DNA of 64,000 nucleotides, from positions 744,001 to 808,000 of the forward strand of contig NZ_JACIJI010000001.1 in the NCBI RefSeq assembly GCF_014199335.1, written 5' to 3'. The position numbers and the translations under genes are program-made. The DNA is from Stakelama sediminis (GTDB taxonomy: Bacteria; Pseudomonadota; Alphaproteobacteria; Sphingomonadales; Sphingomonadaceae). Positions 28,364 through 37,161 of the stretch are shown one piece after another. How positions within the stretch are numbered: position 1 is the first letter of the stretch; each line of letters starts with the position of its first letter. The notes beneath the pieces are model-generated. The model was not told where the DNA came from, made no database searches, and saw only the letters and a list, made by a program, of their open reading frames with translations.

Positions 28364-29185
28364 TCAGGCGTCGATATTATGCGCAATCGTGGCGTTCACC
28401 AACCCTCCATCGACGGTAAGCGTTTCGCCTACCACATAATCGCCCGCACGGCTGGCGAGGTAGATGGCCGCCGCCGCCATGTCCTCCGGCTCGCCGATCC
28501 GCCCGGCGGGAATAGCCTTGGCTACCGCGTCGCCATGGTCGCGTGCCGCGCGATTCATCTGGCTGGCAAAGGCTCCCGGCGCCAGCGAAGTGACATAGAT
28601 GGAATCGGACACCAGCCGCGCCGCCATCCGCCGGGTGAGGTGGATCAGCGCCGCCTTTGACGCCTGATAGCTGTAGGTCTCCCAGGCATTGAGCTTCTGC
28701 CCGTCGATCGAGGTGATGTTGATGACCTTTGCCGGATGTCCGGCACCCGCCCCTGCCTTCAAAAGGCCATGCAGCGCCTGAGTCAGGAAAAAGGGCGATT
28801 TGACGTTCAGGTCCATGACCTTGTCCCAGCCTTTTTCGGGGAATCTGTCGAACGGTTCGCCCCATGCGGCACCGGCATTGTTGACGAGGATGTCGAGCCG
28901 ATCCTCCCGCTCCGCCAGATCGGCGGCAAGGGCACGGCACCCCTCCACCGTCGAAATATCGTGGGGCAGCGCGATACAGGCGTCGCCCAGTTCGGCGGCG
29001 GTCTGCGCGCACGCACCCTCCGACCGTGAGGAGATATAGACTTTCGCCCCTTGCGCGACATATCCTTCGGCGATCATCCGCCCGATCCCGCGCGACCCGC
29101 CGGTGACAAGCGCCACCCGGCCATCCAGTCGAAACAGCGTGCTGGTATCCAAAACCCTCTCCTTCATATCCTTTGGTTTTGCCAT
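28364..29185 (-). CDS. Short-chain dehydrogenase/reductase
   Basis: 273 aa. Cofactor motif TGGSRGIG, ILVNNAG, then catalytic Ser and YSYQASK (Tyr-x3-Lys); the end has the DGG motif (LTVDGGLVN). A classical SDR oxidoreductase using NAD(P)(H); substrate unknown. Start is uncertain: ATG 29185 has no ribosome site, while an in-frame TTG at 29152 lies 7 bp after AAGGAG, which would trim 11 residues and leave the fold intact. Confidence 0.9.
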   Translation of the reverse strand: MAKPKDMKERVLDTSTLFRLDGRVALVTGGSRGIGRMIAEGYVAQGAKVYISSRSEGACAQTAAELGDACIALPHDISTVEGCRALAADLAEREDRLDILVNNAGAAWGEPFDRFPEKGWDKVMDLNVKSPFFLTQALHGLLKAGAGAGHPAKVINITSIDGQKLNAWETYSYQASKAALIHLTRRMAARLVSDSIYVTSLAPGAFASQMNRAARDHGDAVAKAIPAGRIGEPEDMAAAAIYLASRAGDYVVGETLTVDGGLVNATIAHNIDA

Positions 29186-29358
29186 ACCGAAACTCTATGA
29201 CGATGCACAGAGCAAGTCGAAATAATCAGAAATTTAGGGCGATGAGCGCAGATTTCCCCATACCTCATATTCCAAATTAAGCCCTACCCGGCGTTTACCC
29301 TGAATCAGATTGCCCGTTTGGCCCGGTCGGGGTAGCAGGTTGCCGGGCAAGGAGGGTT

Positions 29359-30303
29359 TTGATGTTCAAACGCCTATGTGGCGCAGCCATGGCAGTGGCG
29401 CTGATCGGGTTTTCGGGTGCAGGCCATGCCGCACCGCAGGACAGCGCATCCCCTGCGCCAGCGCCACAGGCAACGCCTGCTCCGGTGATCCGGGACGCCG
29501 ACCCCGCGCTTTGGGTGGTGAAGGACAAGGACACCACCATCTATCTGTTCGGTACCATCCATGTACTGAAACCCGGTCTGAGCTGGTTCGACGAAGCCGT
29601 GCGCAAGGCATTCGACGCCAGCAACACGCTGGTGCTGGAAATGAAGATGCCCGATCAGGCGGCGATGCAGGCGCTGGTGACGAAGCTGGCGGTCGATCCC
29701 GACGGACCGCCGCTGACCGACAAGATTCCGGCGGGCAAGGATCGCACCGAATACGCCAATGCGATGACCGGTCTGGGCCTGCCGCCGACGGCGTTCGACC
29801 GATACGACCCGTGGTTTGCCAGCATCAGCCTGACCATGCTGCCGATGGTGAAGTTGGGATATCGCCCCGATCAGGGACCGGAAACCGTGCTGACCGCCGC
29901 CGCCGAAAAGGACGGCAAGCAGATTGTCGGACTGGAGACCGCCGAACAGCAATTCGGCTATTTCGACCATCTGTCGCAAAAGGCGCAGATCGACATGCTG
30001 ATGTCGACCATCGAGCAGATGCCCGAGCTGCCGGGCATGATGAACCGCATGGTCGATTACTGGGCGAAGGGCGACCCGAAGGATCTGGCCAAGGAGCTGA
30101 ACGAAGGAATGGAGGATCAGCCCGAACTGACCCGCATCCTGCTCACGGATCGCAATATTCGCTGGGCGCACTGGATCAAGCAGCGCATGGCGAAACCCGG
30201 CACGGTATTCATCGCTGTCGGCGCGGGCCATCTGGCCGGTGCGAACAGCGTGCAGATGCAATTGAAGAAAGAAGGGCTGAAGGCCCGCCGCATCCGCTAT
30301 TGA
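29359..30303 (+). CDS. TraB/GumN family protein
   Basis: 314 aa. Signal peptide (ALIGFSGAGHAAPQ). ALWVVKDKDTTIYLFGTIHVLKPG is the family's N-terminal motif (given in part: TIYLFGTIHVL), with the conserved GTIH and later IAVGAGHLAGANSVQ. The TIKI/TraB/GumN fold includes secreted proteases (animal TIKI); bacterial members are usually of unknown activity. AAGGAGG precedes the ATG. Confidence 0.9.
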   Translation: MMFKRLCGAAMAVALIGFSGAGHAAPQDSASPAPAPQATPAPVIRDADPALWVVKDKDTTIYLFGTIHVLKPGLSWFDEAVRKAFDASNTLVLEMKMPDQAAMQALVTKLAVDPDGPPLTDKIPAGKDRTEYANAMTGLGLPPTAFDRYDPWFASISLTMLPMVKLGYRPDQGPETVLTAAAEKDGKQIVGLETAEQQFGYFDHLSQKAQIDMLMSTIEQMPELPGMMNRMVDYWAKGDPKDLAKELNEGMEDQPELTRILLTDRNIRWAHWIKQRMAKPGTVFIAVGAGHLAGANSVQMQLKKEGLKARRIRY

Positions 30304-30316
30304 TGCCAGTCGCCTC

Positions 30317-31027
30317 TCAGCGCCAGTGATCGGCGCGCGCGCGCGCTTCCTGATCGGCGGACAACGGCGCACCCGCCATCATTGTCTGCGCATCGGCCAG
30401 CACGGCAGCCGCTTCCGACCCCGCCTGACGATAGGCGGTCGCTGCTTCGGCGTGACCGGCGCGTAACTGCCGGATACGCCAGCCATCGCCCTGATGACAG
30501 GCGATGCCGTTGGCCATGCTGCCGGCAAAGGTACGGCAATAGGCGCCCTGCCGATCGCGAAAGCTGACCAGCATCCGCACCGGCGCATCCTCCGGCTGAG
30601 TCGCCGCAAGCTGTGTGTTGAGCGCATGGGCCAGCGTGCCGGAGGCGACTAGAGCGCCCCGTTTCTCGGCCACCGGCCCGCCATCATGCGGCACCAGTTG
30701 CCCGACCATCACGCCGACCACCAGCATCGCGGCGAGCGCTCCGGCATTACGAAACCAATGCGTACTGCGTCCGGAGCGAGGTGCGCGCGCTTCGTCAAGC
30801 GAAGCGACCTTCGCCGAAGCCTCCAACGGCGCACGCAGGCTTTCCGGCACGGGTGCCTCTGCAACCGATGCAAAGGTTCCGCGCAGCTGCTCGGCCAATG
30901 CGCGATGTTCCGCCACCTGCCGTGCCAGATCGGGGTCGGCGGCCATCGCCTTTTCGACGCGCTTCGCGGCAATCGGGTCCAGTTCGCCATCGGCATAGGC
31001 CATCAGCGTTTCGGGCGGGATGCTCAT
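30317..31027 (-). CDS. Anti-sigma factor, membrane-anchored
   Basis: 236 aa. N-terminal anti-sigma domain with ETLMAYADGELDP and DLARQVAEHRALAEQLRGTF, then one transmembrane segment around NAGALAAMLVVGVMVGQLV, then a periplasmic C-terminal domain (FAGSMANGIACHQGDGWRI). It presumably holds the adjacent ECF sigma factor at the membrane until an envelope signal. Start overlaps the sigma gene stop by 4 bp (ATGA), so the two are translationally coupled. Confidence 0.88.
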   Translation of the reverse strand: MSIPPETLMAYADGELDPIAAKRVEKAMAADPDLARQVAEHRALAEQLRGTFASVAEAPVPESLRAPLEASAKVASLDEARAPRSGRSTHWFRNAGALAAMLVVGVMVGQLVPHDGGPVAEKRGALVASGTLAHALNTQLAATQPEDAPVRMLVSFRDRQGAYCRTFAGSMANGIACHQGDGWRIRQLRAGHAEAATAYRQAGSEAAAVLADAQTMMAGAPLSADQEARARADHWR

Positions 31028-31539
31028 GCCGCTTCTCCCAGTTTCGTCATCAGCGCCTCGCGTCCGCGCACCAGCCGCGATGTCAGCGTCCCCATCGGGA
31101 TATCGAGGATCTCGGCGGCCTCCTTATAGGCAAAGCCCTCAACCAGCACGAGCGCCACGGCCTCGCGCTGCTCATCGGGAAGCTGGTTCATCGCGCGCCC
31201 GACATTGCCCAGTTCAATGGCAGCCTCCACTGCCTTGTCGCCTCGGTCGCCCACGCTCGCGCCCGCTTCTTCGGCAACGAAGGTCTGCGCGGCGCGGGAG
31301 CGTGCCCGCGCGGTGTCTATCCATAGGTTTCGCATGATCCGATACATCCAGCTATCCAGTCGCGTTCCCGGCTGCCATTGCGTGCGCGATTTCAGCGCGC
31401 GTTCGATGGCTGCCTGACACAGGTCGTCGGCATCCGCCGCATTGCGGGCAAGCGCATGGGCGAACCGCCGCAATCGCGGCAGCAATGCCAGCATCTCGTC
31501 CTCAAACGCCACGGGGCTACGCTCTCCCAATGCCTTCAC
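31024..31539 (-). CDS. ECF-type sigma-70 family RNA polymerase sigma factor
   Basis: 171 aa. Region 2: LPRLRRFAHALARNAADADDLCQAAIERAL and LDSWMYRIMRNLWIDTAR (split here: RRFAHALARNAADADDL; LDSWMYRIMRN). Region 4: LPDEQREAVALVLVEGFAYKEAAEIL and GTLTSRLVRGREAL. No other domain. The start is a GTG at 31539, or a GTG at 31512 with GGGAGAG before it. Cotranscribed with its anti-sigma factor and divergent from a subtilase gene, an arrangement suggesting a common stimulus. The intergenic inverted repeat at 31542 touches its start. Confidence 0.92.
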   Translation of the reverse strand: MKALGERSPVAFEDEMLALLPRLRRFAHALARNAADADDLCQAAIERALKSRTQWQPGTRLDSWMYRIMRNLWIDTARARSRAAQTFVAEEAGASVGDRGDKAVEAAIELGNVGRAMNQLPDEQREAVALVLVEGFAYKEAAEILDIPMGTLTSRLVRGREALMTKLGEAA

Positions 31540-31541
31540 AT

Positions 31542-31573
31542 GGATGAAACGGATGGGGTCACTCGTTTCATCC
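31542..31573. promoter_or_regulatory. Perfect 10-bp inverted repeat between sigma factor and subtilase genes
   Basis: GGATGAAACG (31542-31551) and CGTTTCATCC (31564-31573) flank a 12-nt spacer. On both strands TGAAAC is followed 13 bp later by CGTT, elements resembling ECF -35 and -10 motifs but with short spacing. It may be an operator or part of symmetrical divergent promoters. Confidence 0.5.
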
Positions 31574-31615
31574 GATATGCATGACAGAATTTTTCCAAAG
31601 GTCTAGGACACCGCC

Positions 31616-32908
31616 ATGCGCCTTACCCGCATCCTGATAGCGCTGACGCTGGTTGCCATGCCCGCCATGGCGGCGGCGCAGCTCGTCCAGTTGCCGGTTC
31701 CCGGCCTGCCCGGTCGCGTGCTGGGGCAGGTGGAGGGGCAAGTAGACGGGCTGGCGGGCGATCTGCCGGTAACGCGACAGATCACGCGTGTTGCCCACCG
31801 GCTGGTGAATGCGCGGGCGCAGCGGCTGCGTAATCTGGTCCGGCGCTATCCCGACCGGATCGAACTCGACCGCCACGGTAATCCGGTGCGCGCGGGCGAA
31901 GTGGTGGTGACCGACCCCGACGACGCCCTGATCGCTGCGGCGCGCGACGCCGGTTTCCGCCTGCTCGCACGCGATAGCATCGACGATCTGGGAATCAGCT
32001 TCGCCCGCTTCGCCACGCCATCGGGAGACAGTCTGCGCCATGCGCTCAAACGCATGCGCAGGCTGGCGGGGAGCCGCGACGTATCGACCGATCCGCTGCA
32101 TTTCGAAAGCGGCGAAGCGGCAGCGATGGCTCCTTCCATGCGCGCGGAAGTGCCCGCATCACCGGCCGGCGACACTCTCACCCCGGTCGGGATCATCGAC
32201 GGCGGGGTGAATGCCGCCGCCATCGCCGCCCGGCTGGACCAGCGCGGCTTTGCCACCGGCGCGCCGCGTCCCAGCGATCACGGCACCGAGGTCGCCTCTC
32301 TGATCGCAGGAGGATCGGGCATTCGCGGTGCTGTGCAGAACGTCCATCTGCATGTCGCGGATGTCTATGGCAGCGACCCCGCGGGAGGCAGCGCCACCGC
32401 GATTGCCCGCGCCATCGGGTGGATGGTGTCCGATCATGTGCCGGTCGTTTCGGTCAGTCTCGTCGGCCCGGCCAACCCGCTGCTCGCCCGCGTCGTCGCG
32501 GCGGCGCGCAAGCGTGGGACCGTGCTGGTCGCCGCCGTCGGCAATGATGGTCCGGCAGCACCGCCATCCTATCCGGCCTCCTATCCGGGCGTCATCGCAG
32601 TCACGGCAGTCGACGGGCATGACCGCGCGCTGATCGAAGCGGGGCGGGCCGGACATCTCGATTACGCCGCGCCGGGTGCCGACATGCGGGCCGCCAATGC
32701 CGAGGGTAAGGCGGTCAGGGTACGCGGCACCTCTTTCGCCGTACCTTTGGTCGCGGCACGGCTGGCCGCCGTCTATGCCGCACCCGATGCCGCACATATT
32801 CCGGCCGCGCTGAACGCGCTCGACCATGAAGCAAAGGATTTGGGGAGCCATGGCCCGGATCCGGTCTATGGCCGGGGGCTGTTGTGCGAAAAATGCACAA
32901 CCAATTGA
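31616..32908 (+). CDS. Secreted S8 family serine peptidase (subtilase)
   Basis: 430 aa. Signal peptide (LVAMPAMAAAQ). A long N-terminal pro-region (to about residue 175) is followed by the subtilisin core. The catalytic triad is visible: Asp195 in VGIIDGGVN, His222 in SDHGTEVASL, Ser373 in GTSFAVPLVAA, and AAVGNDGP holds the oxyanion Asn. The C terminus ends in CEKCTTN. It probably processes envelope or extracellular proteins. Divergence from a sigma/anti-sigma pair suggests regulon membership. Confidence 0.93.
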   Translation: MRLTRILIALTLVAMPAMAAAQLVQLPVPGLPGRVLGQVEGQVDGLAGDLPVTRQITRVAHRLVNARAQRLRNLVRRYPDRIELDRHGNPVRAGEVVVTDPDDALIAAARDAGFRLLARDSIDDLGISFARFATPSGDSLRHALKRMRRLAGSRDVSTDPLHFESGEAAAMAPSMRAEVPASPAGDTLTPVGIIDGGVNAAAIAARLDQRGFATGAPRPSDHGTEVASLIAGGSGIRGAVQNVHLHVADVYGSDPAGGSATAIARAIGWMVSDHVPVVSVSLVGPANPLLARVVAAARKRGTVLVAAVGNDGPAAPPSYPASYPGVIAVTAVDGHDRALIEAGRAGHLDYAAPGADMRAANAEGKAVRVRGTSFAVPLVAARLAAVYAAPDAAHIPAALNALDHEAKDLGSHGPDPVYGRGLLCEKCTTN

Positions 32909-33008
32909 CTATTTAAAGAATTTTTTCCGGATTAAATCCCCGACGGCATCCGTTTTCGAACTGAGCGCGGCACGATCCGCCGTGCGCAGACATTCGAAAG
33001 GTGCCATC

Positions 33009-33842
33009 ATGAAAACGATTCTTTTTGCAAGTGCTGCAATTCTTACCTTTGGTGCAGTCCCGGCTTCGGCCCAGTTGCTGGGCGGCGGTGCAGGTCTTGG
33101 CGGTGTCGTCGGCGGCCAGTTGGGCGGCGCGGTCAGCGGCACGCTGAACGGCGCGGCAGGCCCGGTCAATTCGACCCTCAATTCCACCGCCAGCAGCAAT
33201 GGCGGCCTGAACGTCCAGCCCAGCGTCGATACACAGAACGGCAAGGCCAGTGCCGACGCATCCGCCAATGGCAGCCTGAACGGGACGGTGAACGACGCGA
33301 CGAAGACGCTGGGCAATTCAGCGGATACCAGCACCAGCGGATCGACTTCCGGTTCGGCATCGGGCAGCGCCGATGCGCAACTGGTCGGTACCAATACCGT
33401 CCGCAATACCGCCGGCAGCGTCGGTTCGACTGCACGCGGCGCAGTCAGTCAGGCCGCCACGACCGCCCGTAATACGGTCAGCGGCGCACGCTCGACTGCG
33501 GCGTCTGCGGTGAACGGCACCGGCTCGCTCGCCGGGAATGCCGCCGGGTCTGTTGCAGGGAACGCGACGGGCACGCTGAACAGCCTGGCGCTGGCCGGAT
33601 CGGCCGCCGCCAACAGCAGCGGCAGCTTCGCCGTTTCACCGGGCATGAACGTCACCAACGCCGGTGGCAAGGTGATCGGCACGGTTCAGAATGTGCGTTC
33701 GACCGCCAATGGCACGGTGCAGCAGGTCGAAGTCGCGGTCGGCAAGAAACTGGCCACCCTGCCTGCCTCTAACTTCACTGGTTCCGGCAACGTCCTGGTC
33801 TCGGCAATGGGTAAGGGCGCTATCAAGGACGCTGCCCAATAA
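33009..33842 (+). CDS. Secreted low-complexity Ala/Gly/Asn/Ser-rich protein
   Basis: 277 aa. Signal peptide (FGAVPASAQ). The middle is a long repeat-like stretch built from short G/N/S/A/T units: GGAGLGGVVGGQ, TLNGAAGP, STSGSTSGSASGS, TARNTVSGARSTAASAVNG. The last about 75 residues form a regular domain (MNVTNAGGKVIGTVQNVRST, VEVAVGKKLATLPASNF) with a PRC-barrel-like strand pattern. Likely an envelope or extracellular protein; no enzyme motif. Translation start has AAAGGTG upstream. Confidence 0.72.
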   Translation: MKTILFASAAILTFGAVPASAQLLGGGAGLGGVVGGQLGGAVSGTLNGAAGPVNSTLNSTASSNGGLNVQPSVDTQNGKASADASANGSLNGTVNDATKTLGNSADTSTSGSTSGSASGSADAQLVGTNTVRNTAGSVGSTARGAVSQAATTARNTVSGARSTAASAVNGTGSLAGNAAGSVAGNATGTLNSLALAGSAAANSSGSFAVSPGMNVTNAGGKVIGTVQNVRSTANGTVQQVEVAVGKKLATLPASNFTGSGNVLVSAMGKGAIKDAAQ

Positions 33843-33882
33843 CAGGCGGAACCAATTTCCCAGACATCCGTTCTGCCTGTAT

Positions 33883-33920
33883 CGCGCCCGGCCTTTCCTC
33901 CCCCCCAAAGGCCGGGCGCG
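33883..33920. terminator. Strong bidirectional terminator
   Basis: CGCGCCCGGCCTTT and AAAGGCCGGGCGCG form a perfect 14-bp stem, 10-nt loop, with TTCTCATTTTT downstream on the plus strand. It separates the convergent low-complexity protein and osmoprotectant transporter genes. Confidence 0.9.
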
Positions 33921-33933
33921 TTCTCATTTTTCG

Positions 33934-35472
33934 CTATTTTCCCTGCGGCAACCGGATTTGGTGTTCCAGCCAGCGCGCAGCGGCATCCGGGCTCTTCTTG
34001 TCGGTGCTGCGATCCACCATATAATTGGCCTGCCGCATCAGCCCGATCGGAATGCGTCCGACCAGCGGTTTCAGCGCAGCGATCATTTTGGCATCATCGG
34101 CATGATCGGGCGAAACCATCAGGATCGCATCATAGCCGGGAATCGCGTGCTTCGGATCGGTCAGCACCTTCAGATGCTGTTTCGCAATCCTCCCATCGGA
34201 GGAAAATGCGGATATGACGTCCACCCGCTTGCTGGCAAGCGCACGATACATGAAGCTGGGGGTATAGGGATGTGCGCTCCTGAAGTGCATGCCATAGGCC
34301 TGCTGCACCTGTTTCCATTCGGGCCGGTCGAGAAATTCAAGGTCGGTGCCGAAATTGAGCTGCGGCGCCTGACGCGCCAGATCGGTCAGCGACGTGATAC
34401 CGCGCCGCTTCGCATCGTCCCCGCGCATGGCAAAGGCATAGGTGTTTTCGAACCCCAGCGCGCCGAGCAGCCGGACATGGTGGGTGCGCATCGCCCATTG
34501 CGCGACGCCGTTGACGATCTGCGCACGGCCAGGCCCTGCCTTGCGCCCCATCTCATTGGTCCAGATCGTGCCGGAATAATCGACATAGACGTCGATATCG
34601 TTGCTCGTCAGCGCGTTGAACACGACCGCGGACCCCAGCCCCTCGCGATAGCTGACGCGATAGCCCGCCGCCTCCAGCCGGTGCCCGATCATGCGGGCGA
34701 GGATATACTGCTCCGAAAACCCCTTTGCGCCGATCACCACATGCTTGCCGCCACTGCCCGGCAGCATCGAAACCAGCGCCAGCAGCACGCCCGCGACCAG
34801 CACGCCGATACTCGTCCAGAACCGGCCCTTGCGCCGCGCCGCGATCGACCGTTCGGCCAGCCCCAGCAGCGCATCTACGACCATCGCCAGCGCGGCCGAG
34901 GCAAGACAGCCGACGACGACCAGCGTCCAGTTCTGCGTTTGCAACCCTGCGAAGATCAGGTCGCCCAGGCTGGGCTGTCCCACCGTGGTCGAGAGCGTCG
35001 CCGCGCCGATCGTCCATACCGCCGCCGTGCGGATGCCAGCCATCAGCACCGGTGCGACCAGTGGCGCCTCCACCATCCACAGCTTCTGCCGCGCGGTCAT
35101 GCCGACCCCGTCGGCAGCCTGAAGCACCGCGGGATCGAGATTGGCAAGACCCGTGACGCCGTTCCTCAGGATCGGCAGCAGGGCATAGAGCGCCAGCGCC
35201 AGCAGCGAGGGCAGAAAGCCCAGCGCCGGAATACCGCCGCCGACCAGTCCCGAAAAGAACAGCAGCACCGGATAGAATAACGCGAGCAGCGCCAGCGCGG
35301 GGATGGTCTGGACCAGACTGGCAAAGCCCAGCGTCACCCGCGCCACCGCCTGATTGCGCGCCGACCAGATGGTCAGCGGCAGAGCGATGGCAAGGCCCAG
35401 CAGCAGCGCCGCCGCCGACAACAGCACATGCTGCGCCAGCAGACCGGGGACGCGGGCAAGCGCTTCGTTCAT
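33934..35472 (-). CDS. Osmoprotectant ABC transporter permease fused to substrate-binding domain
   Basis: 512 aa. Residues 1-about 235 are a membrane permease (LQAADGVGMTARQKLWMVEAP is the EAA loop; APVLMAGIRTAAV follows). After a further segment (VLVAGVLLALVSML) the rest is a periplasmic substrate-binding domain with VVIGAKGFSEQYILARM and VYVDYSGTIWTNEM, the OpuBC/OsmF family for glycine betaine, choline or carnitine. A permease-binding-protein fusion is well known in this family. Start overlaps the ATPase stop by 4 bp. Confidence 0.93.
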   Translation of the reverse strand: MNEALARVPGLLAQHVLLSAAALLLGLAIALPLTIWSARNQAVARVTLGFASLVQTIPALALLALFYPVLLFFSGLVGGGIPALGFLPSLLALALYALLPILRNGVTGLANLDPAVLQAADGVGMTARQKLWMVEAPLVAPVLMAGIRTAAVWTIGAATLSTTVGQPSLGDLIFAGLQTQNWTLVVVGCLASAALAMVVDALLGLAERSIAARRKGRFWTSIGVLVAGVLLALVSMLPGSGGKHVVIGAKGFSEQYILARMIGHRLEAAGYRVSYREGLGSAVVFNALTSNDIDVYVDYSGTIWTNEMGRKAGPGRAQIVNGVAQWAMRTHHVRLLGALGFENTYAFAMRGDDAKRRGITSLTDLARQAPQLNFGTDLEFLDRPEWKQVQQAYGMHFRSAHPYTPSFMYRALASKRVDVISAFSSDGRIAKQHLKVLTDPKHAIPGYDAILMVSPDHADDAKMIAALKPLVGRIPIGLMRQANYMVDRSTDKKSPDAAARWLEHQIRLPQGK

Positions 35473-36254
35473 TCGCCCGCCTCAATCTTCGCCAGCGCAT
35501 GCGCCTGTTCACGCGGCACCGCGACCAGCGCGTCCGCCGCCTCTCCGCCTGCACCCGACAGCATTTCGTGTGGGGTAGCGTCGGCGACAATCCGGCCATG
35601 CTGCATCACCAGCACCCGGTCGGCAAACAACAGCGCCTCGGCCATGTCGTGCGTGACCATGATCGTGGTCAGGCCCAGCGTGCCGTGCAGTCGCCGGACC
35701 GCATGGCCCAGCGTATCGCGGGTCACGGGATCGAGCGCACCGAACGGTTCGTCCATCAGCATCAGTCCCGGCTTGATTGCCAGCGCACGCGCCACGCCGA
35801 CGCGCTGACGCTGACCGCCCGACAGGGCATCGGGGCGGCGTCCGGCGACATCGTCCGGCAGTTCGATCAGGTCGAGCAGTTCGGCGACCCGCGCGTCATT
35901 GTGCTTTTCCCCGCGCAACCGCAGCCCGATGGCGATATTCTCCCCCACCGTCAGATGTGGAAACAACCCGATATTCTGAAAGACATAGCCGATCCGGCGG
36001 CGCAGCAGATGGGCGGGCACCTGATCGACCGGCTCCCCGCCGATGGCAATACTGCCGCCCGTCGGCTCGACCAGCCGGTTGACCATTTTCAGCAGCGTCG
36101 ATTTTCCCGAACCCGAAGTGCCGACCAGCGCGACGAAACTGCCCGCCGCCACCTCCAGAGACACGCCGTCGACCGCCAGCGTGCCGTTGGCATAGCGCTT
36201 CGTCACGGTGTCGAACGTGACCGAAGGACCGGCGGAGTGCGATTGCGCTGGCAT
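35469..36254 (-). CDS. Osmoprotectant ABC transporter ATP-binding protein
   Basis: 261 aa from the ATG at 36254; an alternative TTG at 36284 has no ribosome site. Walker A GTSGSGKST, LSGGQRQRVGVARAL signature, Walker B LMLMDEPFGALD, and a His in VTHDM. It powers uptake of quaternary amines with the fused permease/binding protein downstream (4-bp overlap). No C-terminal CBS domains, which OpuA/ProV-type ATPases often have. Confidence 0.93.
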   Translation of the reverse strand: MPAQSHSAGPSVTFDTVTKRYANGTLAVDGVSLEVAAGSFVALVGTSGSGKSTLLKMVNRLVEPTGGSIAIGGEPVDQVPAHLLRRRIGYVFQNIGLFPHLTVGENIAIGLRLRGEKHNDARVAELLDLIELPDDVAGRRPDALSGGQRQRVGVARALAIKPGLMLMDEPFGALDPVTRDTLGHAVRRLHGTLGLTTIMVTHDMAEALLFADRVLVMQHGRIVADATPHEMLSGAGGEAADALVAVPREQAHALAKIEAGE

Positions 36255-36312
36255 CGCAAGCCATTGTGCGGAATGAAGGCGCAAAGGTCAAAACAAGTCG
36301 GACGGGGAAGCC

Positions 36313-37101
36313 ATGGCGAACGAACAGGCAAAGGCGATTTTCATCACCGGCGGTGCGTCAGGCATCGGGCGTGCGGTGGCGCAGCGCTTTGCGCGTGAAG
36401 ACTGGCTGGTCGGGCTGGCGGACGTTGACGCGAAGGGGCTGAAGGAAAGTGCCGCACTCCTGCCCGAAGGCTGCGCCTCCACCCATGTCATGGATGTGCG
36501 CGATCCCGATGGCTGGCATGAGGAACTGACGCTCTTTACCCAACGCACCGGGCGGCTGGACGTGTTGTTCAACAATGCGGGCATCGCACTGGGCGGGCCG
36601 TTCGCGCAGACCGGGCTGGACGATCTGGAACGGATCATCGCGATCAATTTCACCGGTGTGGTGCTGGGCGCGCGCATCGGGCACGCCTTTTTGAAAGATA
36701 CGCCCGGTTCCTGCCTGCTCAACACCGCATCGGCGGCGGCGCTGTACGGCACCTCGGGCGGTGCGATCTATTCGGCGACCAAGTTCGCGGTGCGCGGACT
36801 GACCGAGGCGCTGGACGGCGAATGGGCGGCCGATGCCATTAAGGTCCGTTCGCTGATGCCGAGTTTCATCGACACCCCGCTGCTCGACAAGAGCGTCACC
36901 GGATCGAACGAGCAGGTGCGCGACCGGGTCAAGGCGGCGGGGCTGGAGTTTACGCCGGTGGAGGAGGTTGCCGACACCGCCTGGCGCGCGGTGCATGACA
37001 ACGGCCTGCACCATGTCGTCGGCAAGACCGCCAGACGCCTGAAATTCGCCTCGCGCTGGATGCCCGGCAAGCTGCGCAAGATGGCGCGGCGGCAATTATA
37101 A
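36313..37101 (+). CDS. Short-chain dehydrogenase/reductase
   Basis: 262 aa. TGGASGIG cofactor motif, LFNNAG, and YSATK catalytic pair (Tyr-x3-Lys) with Ser upstream in LLNTASAAALYG. An SDR; substrate unknown. GGGGAAG precedes the ATG. Divergent from the osmoprotectant ATPase gene with 58 bp between starts, and followed by a TonB gene. Confidence 0.9.
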   Translation: MANEQAKAIFITGGASGIGRAVAQRFAREDWLVGLADVDAKGLKESAALLPEGCASTHVMDVRDPDGWHEELTLFTQRTGRLDVLFNNAGIALGGPFAQTGLDDLERIIAINFTGVVLGARIGHAFLKDTPGSCLLNTASAAALYGTSGGAIYSATKFAVRGLTEALDGEWAADAIKVRSLMPSFIDTPLLDKSVTGSNEQVRDRVKAAGLEFTPVEEVADTAWRAVHDNGLHHVVGKTARRLKFASRWMPGKLRKMARRQL

Positions 37102-37161
37102 AAAGGGTGCGGGCGTGGCACGTTGGTGGAAGCTGCCCGCCCGATACCCTAAATATCGATC

